From Brachycybe producta (lineage: Eukaryota; Arthropoda; Diplopoda; Playtdesmida; Andrognathidae), in NCBI GenBank assembly GCA_036925085.1, contig JAUPFP010000099.1, positions 394,540 to 458,539 of the forward strand: DNA of 64,000 bases. The letters are read 5' to 3'. The position numbers and the translations under genes are program-made. Below the pieces are notes generated by a model, which made no database searches, was not told the DNA's origin, and saw nothing but the letters and a program-made list of their open reading frames with translations. Positions 11,047 to 22,634 of the stretch are shown here, in pieces (positions within the stretch are counted from its first letter, which is position 1; each line of letters begins with the position of its first letter).

Positions 11047-14000
11047 GAATCTGAAGTTGAAGTTGAAGTTGAAGTTGAAGTTGAAGTCAGAGTTGAACTT
11101 TGAAGTCGATGTTAAATGTCAAGTTGAAGTTCAAGTTGAAGTTGAAGTTGAAATTGAAGTTGAAGTTGAAGTTGAAGTTAAAGTTGAGTTTGAAGTTGAA
11201 GTTGAAGTTGAAGTTGAAGTTGATGTTGAAGTTGAATTCAGAGTTGAAGTTGAAGTCGAAGTTAAATTTCAAGTTGAAGCTGAAGTTCAAGTTGAAGTTC
11301 AAGTTGAAGTTCAAGTGGAAGTTCAAGTTGAAGTTCAAGTTGAAGTTCAAGTTGAAGTTCAAGTTGAAGTTCAAGTTGAAGTTGAAGTTGAAGTTCAAGT
11401 TGAAGTTCAAGTTGAAGTTGAAGTTGAAGTTGAAGTTGAAGTTGAAGTTGAAGTTCAAGTTGAAGTTCAAGTTGAAGTTCAAGTTGAAGTTCAAGTTGAA
11501 GTACAAGTTGAAGTTCAAGTTGAAGTTCAAGTTGAAGTTCAAGTTGAAGTTCAAGTTGAAGTTAAAGTTGAAGTCGAAGTTTAATTTCAAGTTGAGGTTG
11601 AAGTTGAAGTTGAAGTTGAAGTTGAAGTTGAAGTTGAAGTTGAAATTGCAGTTGAAGTTGAAATTGAATTTAAAGTTGGAGTTGAAGATGAAGTTGAGTT
11701 GAAGTTGAAGTTAAAGTTGAAGTTGAAGTTGAAGTTGAAGTTGAAGTTCAAGTTCAAGTTGAAGTTCAAGTTGAAGTTCAAGTTGAAGTTCAAGTTTAAG
11801 TTCAAGTTTAAGTTCAAGTTGAAGTTCAAGTTCAAGTTCAAGTTCAAGTTCAAGTTGAAGTTCAAGTTGAAGTTCAAGTTGAAGTTCAAGTTGAAGTTCA
11901 AGTTGAAGTTCAAGTTGAAGTTCAAGTTGAAGTTCAAGTTGAAGTTCAAGTTGAAGTTCAAGTAGAAGTTCAAGTTGAAGTTCAAGTTGAAGTTCAAGTT
12001 GAAGTTCAAGTTGAAGTTCAAGTTGAAGTTCAAGTTGAAGTTCAAGTTGAAGTTCAAGTTGAAGTTCAAGTTGAAGTTCAAGTTGAAGTTCAAGTTGAAG
12101 TTCAAGTTGAAGTTCTAGTTGAAGTTCAAGTTGAAGTTCAAGTTGAAGTTCAAGTTGAAGTTCAAGTTGAAGTTGAAGTTGAAGTTGAAGTTGAAATTGA
12201 AGTTGAAGTTGAAGTTGAAGTTGAATTTGAAGTTAAAGTTGACTTTGAAGTTGAAGTTGAAGTTGAAGTTGATGTTGAAGTTGAATTCAGCGTTGAAGTT
12301 GAAGTCGAAGTTAAATTTCAAGTTGAAGCTGAAGTTGAAGTTGCAGTTAAAGTTGTAGTTGAATTTGAAGTTTAATTTGAAATTAAAGTTGAAGCTGAAG
12401 TTGAAGTTAAAGTTGAAGTTGAAGTTGAAGTTAAAGTTGAGTTTGAAGTTGAAGTTGAAGTTCAAGTTGAAGTTCAAGTTGAAGTTCAAGTTGAAGTTGA
12501 AGTTGAAGTTGAAGTTGAAGTTGAAGTTAAAGTTGAAGTTGAAGTTGAAGTTAAAGTTGAGTTTGAAGTTGAAGTTGAAGTTGAAGTTGAAGTTGATGTT
12601 GAAGTTGAATTCAGAGTTGAAGTTGAAGTCGAAGTTAAATTTCAAGTTGAAGCTGAAGTTCAAGTTGATGTTCAAGTTGAAGTTCAAGTTGAAGTTCAAG
12701 TTGAAGTTCAAGTTGAAGTACAAGTTGAATTTCAAGTTGAAGTTCAAGTTGAAGTTCAAGTTGAAGTTCAAGTTGAAGTTCAAGTTGAAGTTCAAGTTGA
12801 AGTTCAAGTTGAAGTTCAAGTTGAAGTTCAAGTTGAAGTTCACATTGAAGTTCAAGTTGAAGTACAAGTTGAAGTTCAAGTTGAAGTTCATGTTCAATTT
12901 GCAGTTCAAGTTGAAGTTCAAGTTGAAGTTCAAGTTGAAGTTCAAGTTGAAGTTGAAGTTCAAGTTGAAGTTCAAGTTGAAGTTCAAGTTGAAGTTCAAG
13001 TTGAAGTTCAAGTTGAAGTTCAAGTTGAAGTTTAAGTTGAAGTTCAAGTTGAAGTTCAAGTTGAAGTTCAAGTTGAAGTTCAAGTTGAAGTTCAAGTTGA
13101 AGTTCAAGTTGAAGTTCAAGTTGAAGTTGAAACTAAAGTTGAAGTTGAAGTTGAAGTTGAAGTTGAATGTGAATTTGAAGTTGAAGTTGAAGTTAAAGTT
13201 GAAGTTGAAGTTGAAGTTGAAGTTGAAGTTAAAGTTGAGTTTGAAGTTGAAGTTGAAGTTGAAGTTGAAGTTGAAGTTGAAGTTAATGTTGAAGTTGCAG
13301 TTAAAGTTGAAGTTGAAAATAAAGTTGAAGTTGAAGTCGAAGTTGAATTAGAAGTTGAATTTAAAGTTAAAGTTGAAGTTGAATTTGAAGTTGAATTTGA
13401 AGTTGAATTTGAAGTTGAATTTGAAGTTGAATTTGAAGTTGAATTTGAAGTTGAATTTGAAGTTGAATTTGAAGTAGAATTTGAAGTTGAATTTGAATTT
13501 GAAGTTAAAGTTGAAATTGAAGTTGAACCTGAAGTTGAAGTTAAAGTTGCAGTTAAACTTGAAGTTAAAATTGTAGTTGAAGTTAAAGTTGAAGTTGCAG
13601 TTGAAATTGCAGTTGACATTTAAGTTTAAGTTTAAGTTGAAACTAAAGTTGAAGTTGAAGTTGAAGTTGAAGTTGAAGTTGAAATTGAAGTTGAAGGTGA
13701 ATTTGAAGTTGAAGTTGAAGTTGAAGTTGAAGTTGAAGTTGAAGTTGAAGTTGAAATTGAGATGGAGTTAATGTTGAAGTTAAAATTGAAGTAAAAGTTA
13801 AAGTTGAAGTTGCAGTTGAAGTTGAAATTGAATTTAAAGTTGGAGTTGAAGTTGAAGTTGAGTTGAAGTTGAAGTTAAAGTTGAAGTTGAAGTTGAAGTT
13901 GAAGTTGAAGTTCAAGTTCAAGTTGAAGTTCAAGTTGAAGTTCAAGTTGAAGTTCAAGTTGAAGTTCAAGTTGAAGTTCAAGTTGAAGTTTAAGTTGAAG

Positions 14001-14092
14001 TTCAAGTTGAAGTTCAAGTTGAAGTTCAAGTTGAAGTTCAAGTTGAAGTTCAAGTTGAAGTTCAAGTTGAAGTCAAAGTTAAATTTCAAGTT
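11047..14092 (+). repeat. Family A, ~3.03-kb repeat unit D1
   Basis: Starts at GAATCTGAAG (11,047) and is repeated at 14,093, offset 3,046 falling to 3,016 downstream. Landmarks shared with the next unit are GTTCTAGTTG (12,112 and 15,128) and GAATTCAGCG (12,283 and 15,299), a variant of the common GAATTCAGAG anchor. The second half (about 12,889-14,090) is a partial copy of the 64-1,330 region, with CATGTTCAATTT at 12,889, GTTGACATTT near 13,611 and GAGATGGAGTTAATG at 13,759. The unit is a mosaic of D-specific and copy-1-like pieces. Confidence 0.85.
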
Positions 14093-16651
14093 GAATCTGA
14101 AGTTGAAGTTGAAGTTGAAGTTGAAGTTGAAGTCAGAGTTGAACTTTGAAGTCGATGTTAAATGTCAAGTTGAAGTTCAAGTTGAAGTTGAAGTTGAAAT
14201 TGAAGTTGAAGTTGAAGTTGAAGTTAAAGTTGAGTTTGAAGTTGAAGTTGAAGTTGAAGTTGAAGTTGATGTTGAAGTTGAATTCAGAGTTGAAGTTGAA
14301 GTCGAAGTTAAATTTCAAGTTGAAGCTGAAGTTCAAGTTGAAGTTCAAGTTGAAGTTCAAGTTGAAGTTCAAGTTGAAGTTCAAGTTGAAGTTCAAGTTG
14401 AAGTTCAAGTTGAAGTTGAAGTTGAAGTTCAAGTTGAAGTTGAAGTTGAAGTTGAAGTTGAAGTTGAAGTTGAAGTTGAAGTTGAAGTTCAAGTTGAAGT
14501 TCAAGTTGAAGTTCAAGTTGAAGTTCAAGTTGAAGTACAAGTTGAAGTTCAAGTTGAAGTTCAAGTTGAAGTTCAAGTTGAAGTTCAAGTTGAAGTTAAA
14601 GTTGAAGTCGAAGTTTAATTTCAAGTTGAGGTTGAAGTTGAAGTTGAAGTTGAAGTTGAAGTTGAAGTTGAAATTGCAGTTGAAGTTGAAATTGAATTTA
14701 AAGTTGGAGTTGAAGATGAAGTTGAGTTGAAGTTGAAGTTAAAGTTGAAGTTGAAGTTGAAGTTGAAGTTGAAGTTCAAGTTCAAGTTGAAGTTCAAGTT
14801 GAAGTTCAAGTTGAAGTTCAAGTTTAAGTTCAAGTTTAAGTTCAAGTTGAAGTTCAAGTTCAAGTTCAAGTTCAAGTTCAAGTTGAAGTTCAAGTTGAAG
14901 TTCAAGTTGAAGTTCAAGTTGAAGTTCAAGTTGAAGTTCAAGTTGAAGTTCAAGTTGAAGTTCAAGTTGAAGTTCAAGTTGAAGTTCAAGTAGAAGTTCA
15001 AGTTGAAGTTCAAGTTGAAGTTCAAGTTGAAGTTCAAGTTGAAGTTCAAGTTGAATTTCAAGTTGAAGTTCAAGTTGAAGTTCAAGTTGAAGTTCAAGTT
15101 GAAGTTCAAGTTGAAGTTCAAGTTGAAGTTCTAGTTGAAGTTCAAGTTGAAGTTCAAGTTGAAGTTCAAGTTGAAGTTCAAGTTGAAGTTGAAGTTGAAG
15201 TTGAAGTTGAAATTGAAGTTGAAGTTGAAGTTGAAGTTGAATTTGAAGTTAAAGTTGACTTTGAAGTTGAAGTTGAAGTTGAAGTTGATGTTGAAGTTGA
15301 ATTCAGCGTTGAAGTTGAAGTCGAAGTTAAATTTCAAGTTGAAGCTGAAGTTGAAGTTGCAGTTAAAGTTGTAGTTGAATTTGAAGTTTAATTTGAAATT
15401 AAAGTTGAAGCTGAAGTTGAAGTTGAAGTTGAAGTTGAATTTGAAGTTGAAGTTGAAGTTGAATTTGAAGTTGAATTTGAAGTTGAAGTTAAAGTTGAAT
15501 TTGATAATGAAGTTGAAGTTGAAGTTGCAGTTGAAATTTAAGTTTAAGTTGAAGTTGAAACTAAAGTTGAAGTTGAAGTTGCAGTTGAAGTTGAAGGTAA
15601 ATTTGAAGTTGAAGTTGAAGTTAAAGTTAAAGTTAAAGTTAAAGTTAAAGTTGAAGTTGAAGTTGAAGTTGAAGTTGAAGTTGAAGTTGAAGTTGAAGTT
15701 GAAGTTGAAGTTGAAGTTGAAGTTGAAGTTGAAGTTGAAGTTAAAGTTAAAGTTGAGTTTGAAGTTGAAGTTGAAGTTGAAGTTGAAGTAAATGTTGAAG
15801 TTGCAGTTAAAGTTGAAGTTGAAGTTGAATTTGAAGTTGAATTTGAAGTTGAATTTGAAGTTGAATTTGAAGTTGAATTTGAAGTTGAAGTTAAAGTTGA
15901 AATTGAAGTTGAAGCTGAAGTTGAAGTTAAAGTTGCAGTTAAACTTGAAGTTAAAATTGAAGTTGCAGTTGAAATTGCAGTTGAATTTGAAGTTAAATTT
16001 GAAGTTGAATTTGAAGTTGAAGTTAAAGTTGAAATTGAAGTTGAAGCTGAAGTTGAAGTTATAATTGCAGTTAATCTTGAAGTTAAAATTGAAGTTGAAG
16101 TTAAAGTTGAAGTTGCAGTTGAAATGGCAGTTGACATTTAAGTTTAAATTGAAGTTGAAACTAAAGTTGAAGTTGAAGTTGAAGTTGAAGTTGAAGGTGA
16201 ATTTGAAATTGAAGTTGAAGTTGAAGTTCAAGTTCAAGTTCAAGTTCAAGTTCAAGTTGAAGTTGAAGTTCAAGTTCAAGTTGAAGTTCAAGTTGAAGTT
16301 CAAGTTGAAGTTCAAGTTAAAGTTCAAGTTGAAGTTCAAGTTGAAGTTCAAGTTGAAGTTCAAGTTGAAGTTCAAGTTGAAGTTCAAGTTGAAGTTCAAG
16401 TTGAAGTCGAAGTTAAATTTCTAGTTGAATCTGAAGTTGAAGTTGAAGTTGAAGTTGAAGTTGAAGTTGAAGTTGAAGTTGAAGTTGAAGTTGAAGTTGA
16501 AGTTGAAGTTGAAGTTGAAGTTGAAGTTGAAGTTGAAGTTCAAGTTGAAGTTCAAGTTGAAGTTCAAGTTGAAGTTCAAGTTGAAGTTCAAGTTGAAGTT
16601 GAAGTTGAAGTTGAAGTTGAAGTTGAAGTTGAAGTTGAAGTTGAAGTTGAA
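14093..16651 (+). repeat. Family A, unit D2 (first half) followed by A-type mosaic
   Basis: From 14,093 to about 15,410 this is collinear with 11,047-12,395. It then diverges into sequence carrying TTTGATAATG (15,500), GTTGACATTT near 16,129 and, from about 16,440, mostly plain GTTGAA hexamers. A run of five consecutive GTTAAA hexamers near 15,620-15,650 is a small version of the large array that follows. A GTTCAA/GTTGAA run lies at about 16,537-16,590. Confidence 0.8.
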
Positions 16652-16723
16652 GTTAAAGTTAAAGTTAAAGTTAAAGTTAAAGTTAAAGTTAAAGTTAAAG
16701 TTAAAGTTAAAGTTAAAGTTAAA
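16652..16723 (+). repeat. (GTTAAA)12 minor array
   Basis: Twelve perfect GTTAAA hexamers, separated from the main GTTAAA array by exactly six GTTGAA hexamers (16,724-16,759). Confidence 0.95.
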
Positions 16724-16759
16724 GTTGAAGTTGAAGTTGAAGTTGAAGTTGAAGTTGAA

Positions 16760-18372
16760 GTTAAAGTTAAAGTTAAAGTTAAAGTTAAAGTTAAAGTTAA
16801 AGTTAAAGTTAAAGTTAAAGTTAAAGTTAAAGTTAAAGTTAAAGTTAAAGTTAAAGTTAAAGTTAAAGTTAAAGTTAAAGTTAAAGTTAAAGTTAAAGTT
16901 AAAGTTAAAGTTAAAGTTAAAGTTAAAGTTAAAGTTAAAGTTAAAGTTAAAGTTAAAGTTAAAGTTAAAGTTAAAGTTAAAGTTAAAGTTAAAGTTAAAG
17001 TTAAAGTTAAAGTTAAAGTTAAAGTTAAAGTTAAAGTTAAAGTTAAAGTTAAAGTTAAAGTTAAAGTTAAAGTTAAAGTTAAAGTTAAAGTTAAAGTTAA
17101 AGTTAAAGTTAAAGTTAAAGTTAAAGTTAAAGTTAAAGTTAAAGTTAAAGTTAAAGTTAAAGTTAAAGTTAAAGTTAAAGTTAAAGTTAAAGTTAAAGTT
17201 AAAGTTAAAGTTAAAGTTAAAGTTAAAGTTAAAGTTAAAGTTAAAGTTAAAGTTAAAGTTAAGTTAAAGTTAAAGTTAAAGTTAAAGTTAAAGTTAAAGT
17301 TAAAGTTAAAGTTAAAGTTAAAGTTAAAGTTAAAGTTAAAGTTAAAGTTAAAGTTAAAGTTAAAGTTAAAGTTAAAGTTAAAGTTAAAGTTAAAGTTAAA
17401 GTTAAAGTTAAAGTTAAAGTTAAAGTTAAAGTTAAAGTTAAAGTTAAAGTTAAAGTTAAAGTTAAAGTTAAAGTTAAAGTTAAAGTTAAAGTTAAAGTTA
17501 AAGTTAAAGTTAAAGTTAAAGTTAAAGTTAAAGTTAAAGTTAAAGTTAAAGTTAAAGTTAAAGTTAAAGTTAAAGTTAAAGTTAAAGTTAAAGTTAAAGT
17601 TAAAGTTAAAGTTAAAGTTAAAGTTAAAGTTAAAGTTAAAGTTAAAGTTAAAGTTAAAGTTAAAGTTAAAGTTAAAGTTAAAGTTAAAGTTAAAGTTAAA
17701 GTTAAAGTTAAAGTTAAAGTTAAAGTTAAAGTTAAAGTTAAAGTTAAAGTTAAAGTTAAAGTTAAAGTTAAAGTTAAAGTTAAAGTTAAAGTTAAAGTTA
17801 AAGTTAAAGTTAAAGTTAAAGTTAAAGTTAAAGTTAAAGTTAAAGTTAAAGTTAAAGTTAAAGTTAAAGTTAAAGTTAAAGTTAAAGTTAAAGTTAAAGT
17901 TAAAGTTAAAGTTAAAGTTAAAGTTAAAGTTAAAGTTAAAGTTAAAGTTAAAGTTAAAGTTAAAGTTAAAGTTAAAGTTAAAGTTAAAGTTAAAGTTAAA
18001 GTTAAAGTTAAAGTTAAAGTTAAAGTTAAAGTTAAAGTTAAAGTTAAAGTTAAAGTTAAAGTTAAAGTTAAAGTTAAAGTTAAAGTTAAAGTTAAAGTTA
18101 AAGTTAAAGTTAAAGTTAAAGTTAAAGTTAAAGTTAAAGTTAAAGTTAAAGTTAAAGTTAAAGTTAAAGTTAAAGTTAAAGTTAAAGTTAAAGTTAAAGT
18201 TAAAGTTAAAGTTAAAGTTAAAGTTAAAGTTAAAGTTAAAGTTAAAGTTAAAGTTAAAGTTAAAGTTAAAGTTAAAGTTAAAGTTAAAGTTAAAGTTAAA
18301 GTTAAAGTTAAAGTTAAAGTTAAAGTTAAAGTTAAAGTTAAAGTTAAAGTTAAAGTTAAAGTTAAAGTTAAA
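16760..18372 (+). repeat. Nearly pure (GTTAAA)n array, 269 units
   Basis: 1,613 bp of uninterrupted GTTAAA. The only departure is one five-base unit, GTTAA at 17,258-17,262, a single-base deletion that changes the phase of everything downstream. The array is flanked by plain GTTGAA on both sides. Such purity stands out because the neighbouring hexamers carry frequent substitutions. It suggests recent slippage or amplification, but read-consensus or assembly error in the length or in the one-base deletion cannot be excluded. Confidence 0.95.
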
Positions 18373-18420
18373 GTTGAAGTTGAAGTTGAAGTTGAAGTTG
18401 AAGTTGAAGTTGAAATTGAA

Positions 18421-18468
18421 GCTGAAGCTGAAGCTGAAGCTGAAGCTGAAGCTGAAGTTGAAGCTGAA
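18421..18468 (+). repeat. (GCTGAA) mini-array
   Basis: Six consecutive GCTGAA hexamers, then one GTTGAA and one more GCTGAA. GCTGAA is elsewhere a scattered single variant, usually in the anchor phrase CAAGTTGAAGCTGAAG. This is a local expansion of one variant just downstream of the large GTTAAA array. Confidence 0.93.
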
Positions 18469-19759
18469 GTTGAAGTTGAAGTTGAAGTTGAAGTTGAAGT
18501 TGAAGTTGAAGTTGAAGTTGAAGTTGAAGTTGAAGTTAAAGTTGCAGTTAAACTTGAAGTTAAACTTGAAGTTAAAATTGAAGTTGAAGTTAAAGTTGAA
18601 GTTGCAGTTGAAATTGCAATTGACATTTAAGTTTAAATTGAAGTTGAAACTAAAGTTGAAGTTGAAGTTGAAGGTGAATTTGAAGTTGAAGTTGAAGTTG
18701 AAGTTGATGTTGAAGTTGAATTCAGAGTTGAAGTTGAAGTCGAAGTTAAATTTCAAGTTGAAGCTGAAGTTGAAGTTGCAGTTAAAGTTGTAGTTGAATT
18801 TGAAGTTTAATTTGAAATTAAAGTTGAAGCTGAAGTTGAAGTTAAAGTTGAAGTTGAATTTGAAGTTGAAGTTGAAGTTGAATTTGAAGTTGAATTTGAA
18901 GTTGAAGTTAAAGTTGAATTTGATAATGAAGTTGAAGTTGAAGTTGCAGTTGAAGTTGAAGGTGAATTTGAAGTTGAAGTTGAAGTTAAAGTTGAAGTTG
19001 AAGTTGAAGTTGAAGTTGAAGTTGAAGTTGAAGTTGAAGTTGAAGTTAAAGTTAAAGTTAAAGTTAAAGTTGAGTTTGAAGTTGAAGTTAAAGTAGAAGT
19101 TGAAGTTGAAGTAAATGTTGAAGTTGCAGTTAAAGTTGAAGTTGAAATTAAAGTTGAAGTTGAAGTTGAAGTTGAAGTTGAATTTGAAGTTGAATTTGAA
19201 GTTGAAGTTAAAGTTGAAGTTGCAGTTGAAATTGCAGTTGTCATTTAAGTTTAAATTGAAGTTGAAACTAAAGTTGATGTTGAAGTTGAAGTTGAAATTG
19301 AAGGTGAATTTGAAGTTGAAGTTGAAGTTGAAGTTGAAGTTGAAGTTGAAGTTGAAGTTGAAGTTGAAGTTAAAGTTAAAGTTAAAGTTGAGTTTGAAGT
19401 TGAAGTTAAAGTAGAAGTTGAAGTTGAAGTAAATGTTGAAGTTGCAGTTAAAGTTGAAGTTGAAATTAAAGTTGAAGTTGAAGTTGAAGTTGAATTTGAA
19501 GTTGAATTTGAAGTTGAATTTGAAGTTGAATTTGAAGTTGAATTTGAAGTTGAATTTGAAGTTGAAGTTAAAGTTGAAGTTGCAGTTGAAATTGCAGTTG
19601 TCATTTAAGTTTAAATTGAAGTTGAAACTAAAGTTGAAGTTGAAGTTGAAGTTGAAGTTGAAGTTGAAGGTGAATTTGAAGTTGAAGTTGAAGTTGAAGT
19701 TGAAGTTCAAGTTCAAGTTCAAGTTGAAGTTGAAGTTGAAGTTGAAGTTGAAGTTGAAG
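18469..19759 (+). repeat. Transition zone with ~360-bp tandem duplication
   Basis: Contains a GAATTCAGAG anchor (18,718) and TTTGATAATG (18,919). A tandem pair follows: the 60 bases starting at 19,201 are identical to those starting at 19,561 (offset 360), and AAATGTTGAAG recurs at 19,113 and 19,431 (offset 318, 42 bases shorter). Both copies share GTTGTCATTTAAG, where most of the window has GTTGACATTTAAG, so they derive from one recent duplication. Confidence 0.85.
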
Positions 19760-20930
19760 TCAAGTTGAAGTTCAAGTTGAAGTTCAAGTTCAAGTTCAAG
19801 TTGAAGTTCAAGTTGAAGTTGAAGTTGAAGTTGAAGTTGAAGTTGAAGTTGAAGTTCAAGTTGAAGTTCAAGTTGAAGTTCAAGTTGAAGTTCAAGTTGA
19901 AGTTCAAGTTAAAGTTCAAGTTGAAGTTCAAGTTGAAGTTCAAGTTGAAGTTCAAGTTGAAGTTCAAGTTGAAGTTCAAGTTGAAGTTCAAGTTGGAGTT
20001 CAAGTTGGAGTTCAAGTTGGAGTTCAAGTTGAAGTTCAAGTTGAAGTTCAAGTTGAAGTTCAAGTTGAAGTTCAAGTTGAAGTTCAAGTTGAAGTTCAAG
20101 TTGAAGTTCAAGTTGAAGTTCAAGTTGAAGTTCAAGTTGAAGTTCAAGTTGAAGTTCAAGTTGAAGTTCAAGTTGAAGTTCAAGTTGAAGTTCAAGTTGA
20201 AGTTCAAGTTGAAGTTCAAGTTGAAGTTCAAGTTGAAGTTCAAGTTGAAGTTCAAGTTGAAGTTCAAGTTAAAGTTCAAGTTGAAGTTCAAGTTGAAGTT
20301 GAAGTTGAAGTTCAAGTTGAAGTTCAAGTTGAAGTTCAAGTTGAAGTTCAAGTTGAAGTTGAAGTTGAAGTTGAAGTTGAAGTTGAAGTTGAAGTTGAAG
20401 TTGAAGTTCAAGTTGAAGTTCAAGTTGAAGTTCAAGTTGAAGTTCAAGTTGAAGTTCAAGTTGAAGTTCAAGTTGAAGTTCAAGTTGAAGTTCAAGTTGA
20501 AGTTCAAGTTGAAGTTCAAGTTGAAGTTCAAGTTGAAGTTCAAGTTGAAGTTCAAGTTGAAGTTCAAGTTAAAGTTTAAGTTGAAGTTCAAGTTGAAGTT
20601 CAAGTTGAAGTTCACGTTGAAGTACAAGTTGAAGTTCAAGTTGAAGTTCAAGTTGAAGCTCAAGTTGAAGTTCAAGTTGAAGTCGAAGGTAAATTTCAAG
20701 TTGAGGTTGAAGTTGAAGTTGAAGTTGAAGTTGAAGTTGAAGTTGAAGTTGAAGTTGAAATTGAAGTTGAAGTTGAAGTTGAATTTGAAGTTAAAGTTGA
20801 CTTTGAAGTTGAAGTTGAAGTTGAAGTTGATGTTGAAGTTGAATTCAGCGTTGAAGTTGAAGTCGAAGTTAAATTTCAAGTTGAAGCTGAAGTTGAAGTT
20901 GCAGTTAAAGTTGTAGTTGAATTTGAAGTT
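19760..20930 (+). repeat. Long GTTCAA/GTTGAA 12-mer array
   Basis: After a one-base phase break (GAAGTCAAGTTG near 19,760) the alternating 12-mer GTTCAAGTTGAA runs for most of about 900 bp, interrupted by short GTTGAA runs. Three consecutive copies carry GTTGGA instead of GTTGAA (about 19,992-20,022); two such copies recur near 21,806 and 24,724. The segment ends with the family A anchor GAATTCAGCG at 20,841. Confidence 0.88.
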
Positions 20931-22634
20931 TAATTTGAAATTAAAGTTGAAGCTGAAGTTGAAGTTGAAGTTGAAGTTGAATTTGAAGTTGAAGTTGAAG
21001 TTGAATTTGAAGTTGAATTTGAAGTTGAAGTTAAAGTTGAATTTGATAATGAAGTTGAAGTTGAAGTTGCAGTTGAAGGTAAATTTGAAGTTGAAGTTGA
21101 AGTTAAAGTTAAAGTTAAAGTTGAAGTTGAAGTTGAAGTTGAAGTTGAAGTTGAAGTTGAAGTTGAAGTTGAAGTTGAAGTTGAAGTTGATGTTGAAGTT
21201 GAATTCAGAGTTGAAGTTGAAGTCAAAGTTAAGTTTCAAGTTGAAGCTGAAGTTCAAGTTGAAGTTCAAGTTGAAGTTCAAGTTGAAGTTCAAGTTGAAG
21301 TTCAAGTTGAAGTTCAAGTTGAAGTTCAAGTTGAAGTTCAAGTTGAAGTTCAAGTTGAAGTTCAAGTTGAAGTTCAAGTTGAAGTTCAAGTTGAAGTTCA
21401 AGTTGAAGTTCAAGTTGAAGTTCAAGTTGAAGTTCAAGTTGAAGTTCAAGTTGAAGTCAAAGTTAAATTTCAAGTTGAATCTGAAGTTGAAGTTGAAGTT
21501 GAAATTGAAGTTGAAGTTGAAGTTGAAGTTAAAGTTGAGTTTGAAGTTAAAGTTGAAGTTGAAGTTGAAGTTGAAGTTGAAGTTGAAGTTGATGTTGAAG
21601 TTGAATTCAGAGTTGAAGTTGAAGTCGAAGTTAAATTTCAAGTTGAAGCTGAAGTTCAAGTTGATGTTCAAGTTGAAGTTCAATTTGAAGTTCAAGTTGA
21701 AGTTCAAGTTGAAGTTCAAGTTAAAGTTCAAGTTGAAGTTCAAGTTGAAGTTCAAGTTGAAGTTCAAGTTGAAGTTAAAGTTGAAGTTCAAGTTGAAGTT
21801 CAAGTTGGAGTTCAAGTTGGAGTTCAAGTTGAAGTTCAAGTTGAAGTTCAAGTTGAAGTTCAAGTTGAAGTTCAAGTTGAAGTTCAAGTTGAAGTTCAAG
21901 TTGAAGTTCAAGTTGAAGTTCAAGTTGAAGTTCAAGTTGAAGTTGAAGTTGAAGTTGAAGTTGAAGTTCAAGTTGAAGTTCAAGTTGAAGTTCAAGTTGA
22001 AGTTCAAGTTAAAGTTCAAGTTGAAGTTCAAGTTGAAGTTGAAGTTGAAGTTGAAGTTGAAGTTCAAGTTGAAGTTCAAGTTGAAGTTGAAGTTGAAGTT
22101 GAAGTTGAAGTTGAAGTTGAAGTTCAAGTTGAAGTTCAAGTTGAAGTTCAAGTTGAAGTTCAAGTTGAAGTTCAAGTTGAAGTTGAAGTTGAAGTTCAAG
22201 TTGAAGTTCAAGTTGAAGTTCAAGTTGAAGTTCAAGTTGAAGTTCAAGTTGAAGTTCAAGTTGAAGTTCAAGTTGAAGTTCAAGTTGAAGTTTAAGTTGA
22301 AGTTCAAGTTGAAGTTCAAGTTGAAGTTCACGTTGAAGTACAAGTTGAAGTTCAAGTTGAAGCTCAAGTTGAAGTTCAAGTTGAAGTCGAAGGTAAATTT
22401 CAAGTTGAGGTTGAAGTTGAAGTTGAAGTTGAAGTTGAAGTTGAAGTTGAAGTTGAAATTGAAGTTGAAGTTGAAGTTGAAGTTGAATTTGAAGTTAAAG
22501 TTGACTTTGAAGTTGAAGTTGAAGTTGAAGTTGATGTTGAAGTTGAATTCAGCGTTGAAGTTGAAGTCGAAGTTAAATTTCAAGTTGAAGCTGAAGTTGA
22601 AGTTGCAGTTAAAGTTGTAGTTGAATTTGAAGTT
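20931..22634 (+). repeat. Family A, 2.9-kb-type HOR, short copy E1 (1.70 kb)
   Basis: Bounded by successive occurrences of GAAGTTTAATTTGAAATTAA (the TAATTT at 20,931, 22,635 and 25,565). It contains TTTGATAATG at 21,042, GAATTCAGAG at 21,201 and 21,603, a GTTCAA/GTTGAA run at about 21,250-21,455, and GAATTCAGCG at 22,545. It lacks the ACTTTGAAGTCGATG block seen in the next two copies, which accounts for much of its shorter length. Confidence 0.83.

Noticed and set aside
17258..17262. One-base deletion as a biological frameshift
   Set aside because: There is no coding frame to shift. It is either a rare slip or a consensus error in a pure repeat.
16588..19722. Very long minus-strand open reading stretch as a repetitive structural protein
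   Set aside because: It is purely two-residue repeats (Asn-Phe, then Leu-Thr, then Ser-Thr) dictated by hexamer composition. It changes residue pair where the hexamer or phase changes, has no domain or signal peptide, and overlaps other open frames on both strands.
19860..20700. Heat-shock element array (GAA..TTC motifs)
   Set aside because: The spacing in GAAGTTC is one base, while the heat-shock consensus alternates GAA and TTC with two bases between. The pattern follows from the 12-mer.
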